NCBI RefSeq assembly: GCF_003627815.1
Contig: NZ_CP032698.1
Location: 4,650,001-4,714,000 of the forward strand
Length of the DNA: 64,000 nt
Reading direction: 5' to 3'
Source of the DNA: Streptomyces hundungensis
GTDB taxonomy: Bacteria > Actinomycetota > Actinomycetes > Streptomycetales > Streptomycetaceae
Shown: positions 41,672 through 50,786 of the stretch, piece by piece
Position numbering within the stretch: position 1 is the stretch's first letter
Layout: each line of letters opens with the position of its first letter
The notes under the pieces: model-generated
Seen by the model: only the letters and a program-made list of their open reading frames with translations
The model's database searches: none
Told to the model about the DNA's origin: nothing
Translations under genes and position numbers: made by a program

Positions 41672-44090
41672 GGAGGCGGACGGCGCCCCGCTTGTGCAGG
41701 GGGTCGTTGCCGTTGCCGCACTTGGGTGACTGGATGCAGGACGGGCAGCCGGCCTCGCACTCGCAGGACGCGATCGCCTCGCGGGTCGCGGTCAGCCAGC
41801 GTGCGGCGGTGTGGAAGGCGCGCTCGGCGAATCCGGCGCCGCCGGGGTTCCCGTCGTACACGAAGACCGTCGGCAGCAGGGTGTCCGGGTGCAGCGGGAT
41901 GGAGACGCCGCCGATGTCCCAGCGGTCGCAGGTGGCGAAGAGCGGGAGCATCCCGATGGAGGCGTGTTCGGCGGCGTGCAGGGCGCCGCCGAGGATCTCC
42001 GGGTTGACGCGGGCGGCGTCGAGCTGGTCCTCGGTGACCGTCCACCACACGGCCTTGGTGCGCAGGGTGCGGGGCGGCAGGTCCAGCTTGGTCTCGCCGA
42101 GCACCTCGCCGGTGATCAGTTTGCGGCGCAGGAAGGAGACGACCTGGTTGGTGACCTCGACGGAGCCGTAGCAGAGGCGGCCGGCTCCCCACGGGATCTC
42201 GGTGTCGGTGGCCAGTACGGAGATGGAGGTGGTGTCCCTGGCGACGGTCGAATAAGGCGGGCTGGCCTCCTCGACGAGGGCGGCGGAGTCCTCCAGGTCC
42301 AGGTGCTTCACCAGGTACGTACGGCCCTGGTGGAGGTGGACGGCGCCGTCGTGGACGGCGGTGTGGGCGGCGGACGCGTCGACCGTGCCGAGCAGCCGTC
42401 CCGTCGAGGCCTCGACGACCTGGACCGGGCGGCCGCCACCGCCCCGGATGTCGGTGAGGTCGGCGGCCCGCTCGCGCCGGGTCCAGAACCATCCGTTGCT
42501 GCGGCGCCGGAGCAGCCCGGCCCGCTCCAGTTGCGGCATGAGGTCGGGGCTCGCGGGCCCGAAAAGCTCCAGGTCGGCCTCGGTGAGCGGCAGTTCGGCG
42601 GCCGCCGCGCAGAGATGGGGGGCCAGGACGTACGGATTGTCCGGGTCGAGCACGGTGGACTCGACGGGCTGCTGGAACAGCGCCTCGGGGTGGTGGACGA
42701 GGTAGGTGTCCAGCGGGTCGTCGCGGGCGATCAGGACGGCGAGGGCGCCCTCGCCCGAGCGGCCGGCCCGGCCGGCCTGCTGCCACAGCGAGGCGCGGGT
42801 GCCCGGATAGCCCGCGATCAGGACGGCGTCGAGGCCCGAGACGTCGATGCCGAGTTCCAGGGCGGTGGTGGCGGCGAGGCCCAGGAGCTCGCCGGAGTGC
42901 AGGGCCTGCTCCAGGGCGCGGCGTTCTTCGGGCAGGTAGCCGCCCCGGTAGGCGGCGACACGCCGGGCGAGGGTCCGGTCGACCTCGTACAGGCGCTCCT
43001 GGGCGATGACCGAGATCAGCTCGGCGCCGCGCCGGGAGCGGACGAAGGCGACCGTGCGGACGCCCTGCACGGCCAGATCGGTGAGGAGGTCGGCGGTCTC
43101 GGCGATGGCGGTGCGGCGCACCGGGGCGCCCTTCTCGCCGGGCAGGTCGGTGAGTGGGGGCTCCCACAGGGCGAAGACGAGTTCGCCGCGCGGGGAGGCG
43201 TCGTCGGCGACCTCGACGACGGGCAGGCCGGTCAGGCGTCCCGCGGCGACCGCGGGCTCGGCGGCCGTCGCCGAGGCGAGCAGGAAGACCGGGTCGGCGC
43301 CGTAACGGGCGCACAGGCGGCGCAGCCGGCGAAGGACCTGGGCGACGTGGGAGCCGAAGACGCCCCGGTAGGTGTGGCACTCGTCGATGACGACATAGCG
43401 CAGGGAGCGCAGGAAGGAGGACCACCTGGGGTGGGAGGGCAGGATGCCCAGGTGCAGCATGTCCGGATTGGTGAGGACGTAGTTGGCGTACTGGCGCACC
43501 CACTCGCGTTCCTCGACCGGGGTGTCGCCGTCGTATACGGCGGGCCGGATCGCGTTGCCCAAGGGGGCCGCGAGGGCCTTCACCGAGCGGCGCTGGTCGG
43601 CCGCCAGGGCCTTGGTCGGGGCGAGGTAGAGCGCGGTCGCGCCGCGGCCGTTCGGGGCCTCGGAGCCGTCCAGGAGGGTGCTGAGGACGGGCGCCAGGTA
43701 GGCCAGCGACTTGCCGGAGGCGGTGCCGGTGGCGATCACCACCGACTCGCCGTTGAGGGCGTGCTCGGCGGCGGTGGCCTGGTGGGCCCAGGGATGCTCC
43801 ACGCCGGCGCTCTGGATGGCGTTGATCACTTCCGGGCGGATGAGGTGCGGCCAGACTGCATGACGGCCCGCGCGCGGGGGCAAGTGCTCCGTATGAGTGA
43901 TGCGCGCAGCCCGGCCTGCCCCCGTGGCGAGTCGGTCGAGGACCGTGCCGGGGTCGGGTCGTTCACCCGTGCTGTCGGCGGGTGTTCTGGGGCGGTGATT
44001 CCTGGCCATCGGCACCGAGTGTGTCACTGGCGTAGCGGACAATGGTCCCAAGGCGTCGTGCATGGCTGCTGGTAAGTGATTGAATGCCAT
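41613..44090 (-). CDS. DEAD/DEAH (DECH) helicase of the YprA/MrfA type
   Basis: 825-residue superfamily 2 helicase. Motif I is IATGTASGKSLAY, motif II the DECH box VIDECHTYRG, motif III LLASATAAEP, and motif VI includes QQAGRAGRSG. The C-terminal DUF1998 region ends with a four-Cys cluster (CECEAGCPSCIQSPKCGNG) that may bind zinc. B. subtilis MrfA of this type acts in mitomycin-damage repair, so a DNA repair role is likely. The ATG at 44090 matches the start I remember for relatives; it would place a rare TTA Leu at codon 6. Downstream ATGs at 44063 and 44009 avoid it. Divergent from bldG. Confidence 0.92.
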   Translation of the reverse strand: MAFNHLPAAMHDALGPLSATPVTHSVPMARNHRPRTPADSTGERPDPGTVLDRLATGAGRAARITHTEHLPPRAGRHAVWPHLIRPEVINAIQSAGVEHPWAHQATAAEHALNGESVVIATGTASGKSLAYLAPVLSTLLDGSEAPNGRGATALYLAPTKALAADQRRSVKALAAPLGNAIRPAVYDGDTPVEEREWVRQYANYVLTNPDMLHLGILPSHPRWSSFLRSLRYVVIDECHTYRGVFGSHVAQVLRRLRRLCARYGADPVFLLASATAAEPAVAAGRLTGLPVVEVADDASPRGELVFALWEPPLTDLPGEKGAPVRRTAIAETADLLTDLAVQGVRTVAFVRSRRGAELISVIAQERLYEVDRTLARRVAAYRGGYLPEERRALEQALHSGELLGLAATTALELGIDVSGLDAVLIAGYPGTRASLWQQAGRAGRSGEGALAVLIARDDPLDTYLVHHPEALFQQPVESTVLDPDNPYVLAPHLCAAAAELPLTEADLELFGPASPDLMPQLERAGLLRRRSNGWFWTRRERAADLTDIRGGGGRPVQVVEASTGRLLGTVDASAAHTAVHDGAVHLHQGRTYLVKHLDLEDSAALVEEASPPYSTVARDTTSISVLATDTEIPWGAGRLCYGSVEVTNQVVSFLRRKLITGEVLGETKLDLPPRTLRTKAVWWTVTEDQLDAARVNPEILGGALHAAEHASIGMLPLFATCDRWDIGGVSIPLHPDTLLPTVFVYDGNPGGAGFAERAFHTAARWLTATREAIASCECEAGCPSCIQSPKCGNGNDPLHKRGAVRLLTELLRGAPSDPGAAPPGP

Positions 44091-44169
44091 CGCGGCTGGC
44101 GATCCGTTCTCTGGCTCCGCCGGGGAGTCTCAGGGGGCGGCCGCTCGATAGCAAGGTGCTGGAGGATCC

Positions 44170-44523
44170 GTGGACCTGTCCCTGTCGACTCGCAATGTGT
44201 CCGGCCCTGGTGGCGACCGTACGGTCGTCGAGGTCGGTGGCGAGATTGATGTGTATACCGCGCCCAAGCTGCGCGAGCAGTTGGTCGAGTTGGTGAACGA
44301 CGGCAGCTACCACCTGGTTGTCGACATGGAGGGCGTGGACTTCCTCGACTCCACCGGCCTGGGTGTGCTCGTCGGCGGGCTCAAGCGTGTGCGTGCGCAC
44401 GAGGGCTCGTTGCGCCTGGTCTGCAACCAGGAGCGCATTTTGAAGATCTTCCGGATCACGGGGCTCACCAAGGTGTTCCCGATCCACGGCTCGGTCGACG
44501 AGGCCGTCAACGCGACCGACTGA
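44170..44523 (+). CDS. bldG: Anti-sigma factor antagonist BldG
   Basis: 117-residue STAS-domain protein that I recognise as BldG (SCO3549), needed for aerial growth and antibiotic production. It starts [20 protein letters not shown], and the phosphorylatable Ser is in [15 protein letters not shown] (Ser61 here, Ser57 in S. coelicolor; four extra residues occur in the N-terminal SGPGG turn). Unphosphorylated BldG binds anti-sigma kinases and frees sigma factors. GTG at 44170 has TGGAGGAT upstream. The next gene encodes an ATPase-fold partner. Promoters must lie within or near the 5' end of the divergent helicase gene. Confidence 0.97.
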   Translation: MDLSLSTRNVSGPGGDRTVVEVGGEIDVYTAPKLREQLVELVNDGSYHLVVDMEGVDFLDSTGLGVLVGGLKRVRAHEGSLRLVCNQERILKIFRITGLTKVFPIHGSVDEAVNATD

Positions 44524-44628
44524 CGGCGGCCGTCCTTCGACGGCTCCGGAGGTAGGACAGGGGCGCCGGGCGGCACTGTGGCCCGGGGCCCCTGAGATGT
44601 TCGCCCGTACGTTCGAGGGGGATCGCCA

Positions 44629-45075
44629 ATGGCCACCGTTGAACTCCGTTTCAGTGCCCAGCCCGAACACGTCAGGACGGCCCGTCTCGTGGCGGCCGCC
44701 GTGGCGCGCCGGGCCGGGGTCGACGAGGCAGTGCTCGACGAGGTCAGACTCGCCGTCGGTGAGGCGTGCAGCCGTGCTGTCGGGCTGCACCGTTCGCACG
44801 GCGTCGATGCCCCCGTCCTTGTCGTCCTGACCGAGGAGGAGAAGTTGTTCTCCATCGAGGTCGGCGACGAGGTGCCGGGGTCGGGTGGTGGCGCCGCCGC
44901 GGTGCCGGGCGTGCGCGGTTCGGCGCCCGAGGGCGATCTCGACGACGGCGCGGAGGACGAAATGGGCCTCGCCGTCATCAGCGGGCTCGTGGACGATGTG
45001 GAGGTCACCTCCGGCGAGTCCGGTGGTGTCATTCGGATGAGCTGGCCCACCACACCGGTCACGACGCTTCCCTGA
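44629..45075 (+). CDS. Anti-sigma factor ATPase (HATPase_c), BldG-operon partner
   Basis: 148-residue GHKL-fold protein of the SpoIIAB/RsbW type, matching the SCO3548 position. The N box is LDEVRLAVGEACSRAV and the C-terminal G-x-G region is MGLAVISGLVDDVEV. The middle is acidic and Gly-rich (SGGGAAAVPGVRGSAPEGDL), a loop where the ATP lid normally is, so kinase activity is uncertain. It would bind sigma factors and BldG. ATG at 44629 follows the bldG stop by about 105 bases, and a clear terminator follows the gene. Confidence 0.88.
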   Translation: MATVELRFSAQPEHVRTARLVAAAVARRAGVDEAVLDEVRLAVGEACSRAVGLHRSHGVDAPVLVVLTEEEKLFSIEVGDEVPGSGGGAAAVPGVRGSAPEGDLDDGAEDEMGLAVISGLVDDVEVTSGESGGVIRMSWPTTPVTTLP

Positions 45076-45099
45076 TCCACTTTTTTTGATATTGAGACG

Positions 45100-45123
45100 G
45101 GCCCTGCTGAGCAGGGCCTTTTT
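45100..45123 (+). terminator. Rho-independent terminator of the bldG operon
   Basis: Stem GGCCCTGC / GCAGGGCC with a TGA loop followed by TTTTTC, 25 bases after the stop of the second gene. This is a classical U-tract terminator, unusual for this GC-rich window. Confidence 0.93.
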
Positions 45124-45335
45124 CATTTCTTGATCCAAAATTACCGGCTCGCAGCTAGATCATCGATCACGCGTCAATGCTTTTGCCCCATTACCGCTTT
45201 CGGGGGCTCTTTCGTGACCGGATCTCTCTCTGATGAGCCAACGAAGGTCAATTCCATTTGCGGCGCCCTGTTTTGATCGTGTTCCGCTACCTACAATCCG
45301 TCCACATCTTGAGCTCTGAGCGTCAAGGAGGACGA

Positions 45336-47729
45336 ATGGCGGGGCTCTTCAACCCAACGGAACTCGACCACCCCACATCCCTGGCTGCCGCGGTCCTGAC
45401 CGACGGCAACCGGCTGATCGTGATCGTCATCGCGGCTGTCGCGCTGGCGGCCCTGATCGTCGCGCAATTGCTGGTGCGCCAGGTCCTCGCCGCGGGCGAG
45501 GGCACCGATTCGATGAAGAAGATCGCGGCGGCCGTACAGGAAGGCGCCAATGCCTATCTGACCCGGCAGCTGCGCACCCTCGGCGTCTTTGCCGTCGTGG
45601 TGTTCTTCCTGCTGTTCCTGCTGCCGTCCGACAACTGGTCGCAGCGCGTAGGCCGTTCCGTGTTCTTCCTGATCGGCGCCGTCTTCTCGGCGACGACGGG
45701 ATACATCGGGATGCGTCTCGCCGTACGCGCGAATGTGCGTGTCGCGGCAGCCGCCCGAGAGGCGACTCCCGCCGAGGGCGAACCCGAAAAAGATCTCACC
45801 ACGGTCTCCCACAAGGCGATGAAGATCGCTTTCCGCACGGGTGGCGTCGTCGGCATGTTCACGGTGGGCCTCGGCCTGCTCGGTGCCTCCGTCGTTGTGC
45901 TCGTGTACGCGGCCGACGCGCCCAAGGTCCTGGAGGGCTTCGGGCTCGGGGCCGCGCTGATCGCGATGTTCATGCGAGTCGGCGGCGGCATCTTCACCAA
46001 GGCCGCCGACGTCGGCGCCGACCTGGTCGGCAAGGTCGAGCAGGGCATCCCCGAGGACGACCCGCGCAACGCCGCCACCATCGCGGACAACGTGGGCGAC
46101 AACGTCGGCGACTGCGCCGGCATGGCAGCCGACCTGTTCGAGTCCTACGCCGTGACCCTGGTCGCGGCGCTGATCCTCGGCAAGGCGGCGTTCGGCGACT
46201 CGGGCCTCGCCTTCCCGCTGATCGTCCCGGCGATCGGCGTGGTCACCGCGATGATCGGTATCTTCGCGGTCGCCCCGCGGCGCGCCGACCGCAGCGGAAT
46301 GTCGGCCATCAACCGCGGCTTCTTCATCTCGGCGGTGATCTCGCTGGCCATGGTGGCCGTCGCGGTCTTCGTCTACCTGCCGTCCACGTACGCCCAGTTG
46401 AACGGCGTCACGGACGACGTGATCAAGGGGCATGACGGCAACCCGCGGATCCTCGCCCTGGTCGCCGTCGCCATCGGCATCGTCCTGGCGGCGCTGATCC
46501 AGCAGTTGACGGGGTACTTCACCGAGACGACCCGGCGCCCCGTCAAGGACATCGGCAGGTCCTCGCTCACGGGGCCCGCCACCGTCGTCCTGGCCGGCAT
46601 CTCCATCGGTCTCGAATCGGCCGTCTACACCGCCCTGTTGATCGGTCTCGGCGTGTACGGGGCCTTCCTGCTCGGCGGCACCTCGGTCATGCTCGCGCTG
46701 TTCGCGGTGGCCCTGGCCGGTACCGGCCTGCTGACCACCGTGGGCGTGATCGTAGCCATGGACACGTTCGGCCCGGTCTCCGACAACGCCCAGGGCATCG
46801 CGGAGATGTCCGGCGACGTCACGGGAGCGGGCGCCCAGGTGCTCACCGACCTGGACGCCGTGGGCAACACCACCAAGGCCATCACCAAGGGCATCGCCAT
46901 CGCCACGGCCGTCCTCGCGGCCTCGGCGCTCTACGGCTCCTTCAAGGACGCCATCGGGACGGCCGTCAACGACGTCCACGCCAAGGCCGGGGAACTGACC
47001 TTGAGCATGGACATCTCACAGCCCAACAACCTGGTCGGGCTGATGCTGGGCGCGGCGGTCGTGTTCCTCTTCTCGGGGCTCGCGATCAACGCCGTGTCCC
47101 GCTCCGCCGGGGCCGTGGTCTTCGAGGTGCGGCGGCAGTTCCGCGAGCACCCCGGGATCATGGACTACACCGAGCAGCCGGAATACGGACGAGTCGTCGA
47201 CATCTGTACGAAGGACGCGTTGCGCGAACTGGCCACCCCCGGCCTGCTCGCGGTGCTCGCCCCCATCGCGGTCGGCTTCACGCTCGGCGTCGGCGCGCTC
47301 GGCTCCTACCTGGCGGGTGCGATCGGCACCGGCACTCTGATGGCGGTGTTCCTCGCCAACTCGGGCGGCGCTTGGGACAACGCCAAGAAGTTGGTCGAGG
47401 ACGGCCACTTCGGCGGCAAGGGCAGCGACGCCCACGCCGCCACCGTCATCGGCGACACCGTCGGCGATCCCTTCAAGGACACGGCGGGCCCCGCGATCAA
47501 CCCGCTGCTCAAGGTGATGAACCTGGTGGCCCTCCTGATCGCGCCGGCCATCGTCAAGTTCAGCTACGGCGACGACGCGAACCCCGCCGTCCGCGGGATC
47601 GTGGCGGCGCTCGCCATCCTGGTCATCATCGGCGCGGTGTACGTGTCGAAGCGGCGCAGCGTGGCCGTGGGTGACGACGGCACCAGCGAGCGGGTGGCGA
47701 AGCCGGCGGACCCGGCGGTGGTTTCGTAA
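45336..47729 (+). CDS. hppA: Membrane-bound H+-translocating pyrophosphatase
   Basis: 797-residue membrane pyrophosphatase with 16 or so helices, pumping protons with the energy of pyrophosphate. Substrate-binding acidic motifs are complete: KAADVGADLVGKVEQGIPED, the DNVGDNVGDCAGMAADLFES box, and VIGDTVGDPFKDTAGPAINP near the C-terminus. The Lys in VGNTTKAITKG (about residue 512), at the position that is Ala in potassium-dependent enzymes, marks it as the K+-independent type. AAGGAGG precedes the ATG at 45336. It follows the bldG operon after an AT-rich leader of about 210 bases with a TACAAT at 45292 that may be a -10 box. Confidence 0.97.
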   Translation: MAGLFNPTELDHPTSLAAAVLTDGNRLIVIVIAAVALAALIVAQLLVRQVLAAGEGTDSMKKIAAAVQEGANAYLTRQLRTLGVFAVVVFFLLFLLPSDNWSQRVGRSVFFLIGAVFSATTGYIGMRLAVRANVRVAAAAREATPAEGEPEKDLTTVSHKAMKIAFRTGGVVGMFTVGLGLLGASVVVLVYAADAPKVLEGFGLGAALIAMFMRVGGGIFTKAADVGADLVGKVEQGIPEDDPRNAATIADNVGDNVGDCAGMAADLFESYAVTLVAALILGKAAFGDSGLAFPLIVPAIGVVTAMIGIFAVAPRRADRSGMSAINRGFFISAVISLAMVAVAVFVYLPSTYAQLNGVTDDVIKGHDGNPRILALVAVAIGIVLAALIQQLTGYFTETTRRPVKDIGRSSLTGPATVVLAGISIGLESAVYTALLIGLGVYGAFLLGGTSVMLALFAVALAGTGLLTTVGVIVAMDTFGPVSDNAQGIAEMSGDVTGAGAQVLTDLDAVGNTTKAITKGIAIATAVLAASALYGSFKDAIGTAVNDVHAKAGELTLSMDISQPNNLVGLMLGAAVVFLFSGLAINAVSRSAGAVVFEVRRQFREHPGIMDYTEQPEYGRVVDICTKDALRELATPGLLAVLAPIAVGFTLGVGALGSYLAGAIGTGTLMAVFLANSGGAWDNAKKLVEDGHFGGKGSDAHAATVIGDTVGDPFKDTAGPAINPLLKVMNLVALLIAPAIVKFSYGDDANPAVRGIVAALAILVIIGAVYVSKRRSVAVGDDGTSERVAKPADPAVVS

Positions 47730-47790
47730 CCCTTCAAGGAGCAAAGGGCGGGCGGGCGGTGGGGTTTGACACACCGTCCGCCCGTTTCGC

Positions 47791-47801
47791 TTGGTGCAAA
47801 T
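47791..47801 (+). promoter_or_regulatory. TTGGTGCAAAT motif upstream of the second lipoprotein gene
   Basis: The same 11 bases as at 31424, here continuing GGCTGCAATAGGGG so that TGCAA occurs twice, ten bases apart. It lies 97 bases before the GTG of the small lipoprotein gene. Confidence 0.35.
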
Positions 47802-47897
47802 GGCTGCAATAGGGGGCAGATCACATGGACGGCAAGCGATTGTCGCCCACTTGGCGTGTATGTTCCGGGGCCGAGAGCCTTGGAAGGGACCAAACCG

Positions 47898-48551
47898 GTG
47901 AACAAGAAGCTTGCAGCCGCACTGTCCGGCGGTGCGGTACTGACCCTGATGTTGTCGGGCTGTAGCGATGACTCCAGCAAGAAGGTCGACGACTGGGCGA
48001 AGACCTTCTGCAACACGGCCCAGCCGCAGTTCAAGAAGATCACCGACGCCAACGCCGCGATCCAGGCGCAGACGCGCGACGACAGCAAGCCGGCCGATGT
48101 GCAGAAGACGGACTCGGCCGCCTTCCAGCAGATCTCGGACGCCTACAAGGCGCTGGGCGCAGCCGTCGACAAGGCCGGGGCTCCGCCGGTCAAGGACGGC
48201 GCCACCACCCAGCAGGAGGCCGTCAAGGAACTGAACGCCTCCTCCGTGTCGTACGCGAACCTCAAGAAGAAGGTGGACGCGCTCAACGCCGGGGACCAGG
48301 CGGCGTTCGCCAAGGGCCTGGAGGACATCGCGACCGAGCTCGGCAAGATCAGCTCGACGGGTGACGCGTCCCTGAAGAAGCTGGAGTCCGGCGACGTCGG
48401 CAAGGCCATGCAGAAGCAGCCCGGCTGCCAGAAGCAGACGCCGTCCTCCCCCGCGCCGTCGGGCTCGGGCGCGGGCGCACCGGCCGACAAGTCGGCCTCG
48501 CCTTCCGGCTCCGCGTCGCCCTCGGCCTCGCAGAGCGCCAAGTCGTCGTAA
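47898..48551 (+). CDS. Small secreted lipoprotein
   Basis: 217-residue lipoprotein of unknown role. The signal peptide MNKKLAAALSGGAVLTLMLS ends in the lipobox LMLSGC (Cys22). The mature part is a helical, Lys/Ala/Asp-rich domain with two further Cys (KTFCNTAQ and QPGCQKQ) likely to form a disulfide, then a Ser/Pro/Ala-rich tail. GTG at 47898 has GGAAGGGACC upstream. The region between this gene and hppA contains the TTGGTGCAAAT motif. I know of related proteins in the same position in other streptomycetes, but not of a function. Confidence 0.85.
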   Translation: MNKKLAAALSGGAVLTLMLSGCSDDSSKKVDDWAKTFCNTAQPQFKKITDANAAIQAQTRDDSKPADVQKTDSAAFQQISDAYKALGAAVDKAGAPPVKDGATTQQEAVKELNASSVSYANLKKKVDALNAGDQAAFAKGLEDIATELGKISSTGDASLKKLESGDVGKAMQKQPGCQKQTPSSPAPSGSGAGAPADKSASPSGSASPSASQSAKSS

Positions 48552-48647
48552 TCTCCGTGCGCCTTCGTCCGTGGCCCGGCTCCCTCGTGGGGGCCGGGCC
48601 ACGGACGTGAGGGGGTGATTGTCAGAGGCAGCGGCGACAATGGCGGG

Positions 48648-50147
48648 GTGAGTACGACCAGTCTTCCCGCGCCCGGTCACGCAGCCCGCCTGCGCGACGC
48701 CCTGCTCGCCGCCGCCTTCACCGCCGACGGCCTGCTCGACCTGCTCGGCGCCCCTGCGTATGCGGCGCTGGCCCGCAGCGAGACCGTCCCCGCCCTGCGC
48801 GCCACCCGGGGTCGGACCCCGCTCGACACTCTGGTGCGGCTCTTCCTGCTCCAGCAGCCCGTCGGGTACGAGAGCGCCCGGGCGGCCCTGCCGCTCGACG
48901 AGGCCCTCGCGGACGGCTGGGTGGTCCGCGCGGGCGACGAGGTGCGGGCCACGGTCGACGTGCGGCCCTACGGCGGCCCCGAAGGGCAGGACTGGTTCAT
49001 CGTCTCCGACCTGGGGTGCGCGGTCGGCGGCGCGGGCGGCGCAAGCGGGCGCGACGAGGCGATGGTGCTCGGCGTCGGCGGCGCCTCCACGACGCTGGCC
49101 GGCCTCACGGTCCGCGTGCCCGCGGGCTCGGCCCTCGACCTCGGCACCGGCTCCGGCATCCAGGCGCTGCACGCCGCACAGCACGCCACCCGGGTCACCG
49201 CCACCGACCTGAACCCGCGCGCCCTCGACTTCACCCGGCTCACCCTCGCGCTGTCGGGCGCGCCGGAGGCCGAGCTGCGGACGGGCTCGCTGTACGAGCC
49301 GGTCGGCGAGGACACCTACGACCTCATCGTCTCCAACCCGCCGTTCGTGATCTCGCCCGGAGCGCGGCTGACCTACCGCGACGGCGGTATGGGCGGGGAC
49401 GATCTGTGCCGCACGCTCGTTCAAGGGGCGGGGGAGCGGCTCAACCCCGGCGGATACGCCCAGTTCCTGGCCAACTGGCAGCACGTCGAGGGCGAGGAGT
49501 GGCAGGACCGGCTGCGCTCCTGGATCCCGCGCGGCTGCGACGCCTGGATCGTGCAGCGCGAGGTCCAGGACATCACCCAGTACGCCGAGTTGTGGCTGCG
49601 CGACGCCGGGGACCACCACAGCGACCCGGCGCGCTACGCGGAGCGCTACGAGGCCTGGCTGGACGAGTTCGAGGCGCGCAAGACCAAGGCGGTCGGCTTC
49701 GGCTGGATCACCCTGCGCCGCACCGACAGCGACCGGCCGTCCATCGTGGCGGAGGAGTGGCCGCACCCCGTCGAGCAGCCGCTCGGCGACACCGTGCGGG
49801 CGCACTTCGAGCGGCAGGACTATCTGCGCGAGCACGACGACGCGGCGCTGCTCGCCGACCGGTTCCGCCTCGCCGACGAGGTGGTGCAGGAGCAGGTGGG
49901 GCTGCCGGGCGCCGACGACCCGGAGCATGTGGTGCTCCGTCAGAACCGCGGCATGCGCCGGGCCACCAAGGTCGACACGGTGGGCGCCGGTTTCGCCGGC
50001 GTCTGTGACGGCGAGCTGTCGGCGGGCCGGATTCTGGACGCGATCGCCCAGTTGATCGACGAGGACCCGGTGCTGCTGCGCGACCGTACACCGGAGTCCA
50101 TCCGACTCCTGGTGGACCAGGGCTTCCTGGAGCCGGTGGCCGAGTAG
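48648..50147 (+). CDS. Class I SAM-dependent methyltransferase (N-methyltransferase type)
   Basis: 499-residue protein with a central Rossmann methyltransferase domain. ALDLGTGSGIQALHAAQ is the SAM-binding motif I, and YDLIVSNPPFVISPG contains the NPPF motif IV found in enzymes methylating an exocyclic or amide nitrogen (adenine, guanine or glutamine). The N-terminal 150 residues (LLDLLGAPAYAALARSETVP) form the non-catalytic domain of this family, and the C-terminal 150 residues are also family-specific. An rRNA or protein-glutamine substrate is plausible but unproven. GTG at 48648 is preceded only by GGCGGG. It is cytoplasmic and single. Confidence 0.85.
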   Translation: MSTTSLPAPGHAARLRDALLAAAFTADGLLDLLGAPAYAALARSETVPALRATRGRTPLDTLVRLFLLQQPVGYESARAALPLDEALADGWVVRAGDEVRATVDVRPYGGPEGQDWFIVSDLGCAVGGAGGASGRDEAMVLGVGGASTTLAGLTVRVPAGSALDLGTGSGIQALHAAQHATRVTATDLNPRALDFTRLTLALSGAPEAELRTGSLYEPVGEDTYDLIVSNPPFVISPGARLTYRDGGMGGDDLCRTLVQGAGERLNPGGYAQFLANWQHVEGEEWQDRLRSWIPRGCDAWIVQREVQDITQYAELWLRDAGDHHSDPARYAERYEAWLDEFEARKTKAVGFGWITLRRTDSDRPSIVAEEWPHPVEQPLGDTVRAHFERQDYLREHDDAALLADRFRLADEVVQEQVGLPGADDPEHVVLRQNRGMRRATKVDTVGAGFAGVCDGELSAGRILDAIAQLIDEDPVLLRDRTPESIRLLVDQGFLEPVAE

Positions 50148-50382
50148 GGCCCGCCGGGGCGGCCTCGGGGGGAGGGGAGTTGGCCGTACGACGGCTGGGG
50201 GCGGGTGAAGTCCTGGTCGGGGCGCGGATGTTCGGGTCCGGAGGGCGGACGTCCGCGTTCGGGGCGCGGGACGGGCGGATCTGGCTGAAATGTGCATGAT
50301 CGGGTGAGCGTTCACCCGGCGTTCGCCGCGATGCGGCCCGGGTGCTGCCCGGGGGTGTCGCGCGGCGGCCAGGATCGCGGCC

Positions 50383-50598
50383 ATGAACGCACTGGGAGGG
50401 ACCGAGACGGGGCCGGCCGTCTTCGCGGGGGCGGTGTTCGTGCTGTTCGGAGGGGCTCTGCTGCTGTGGACGGCGTCCTGTGTGTGCCGCCGCGTCCCGG
50501 TCGCCCACGGCGCCTCCCCGGTTCCGGCCGCGGTGCTCGCGAGCGTCTTCGGTGTGGCGTTCCTCCTGCTCGGGCTCTGGTGCTTCGCCCGGATCTAG
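50383..50598 (+). CDS. Small two-helix membrane protein
   Basis: 71-residue protein with two membrane helices (AVFAGAVFVLFGGALLLWTA and AAVLASVFGVAFLLLGLWCF) linked by a short Arg/Pro-rich loop containing CVCRR. No known domain. ATG at 50383 follows a weak purine-rich site. It lies between the methyltransferase and topA genes, in the same position as a small membrane protein that I recall in S. coelicolor. Confidence 0.75.
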   Translation: MNALGGTETGPAVFAGAVFVLFGGALLLWTASCVCRRVPVAHGASPVPAAVLASVFGVAFLLLGLWCFARI

Positions 50599-50786
50599 CC
50601 CGAAAGGGGATGAAACGCTTTTCAGAAGGCTTCGGGACGGTCCGGGCGGCAGGATCGCGGTAAGTCGGGTTACCGTTCGAGTGGCCGCTGCGGCCTTTTG
50701 CTGTTTGACACGGGGGCGGGTTGTACCGTCACACTCCGCAGCGTCACGTACTGACACCCGAGTGCCGACCGGAGAGAAGAGCGAAG

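Noticed and set aside
47016..50384. Very long minus-strand open frame (over 1100 codons) opposite hppA, the lipoprotein and the methyltransferase
   Set aside because: It is an antisense shadow of three well-identified genes. Its translation is Arg/Ala/Gly-rich without domains and arises from the high G/C third positions.
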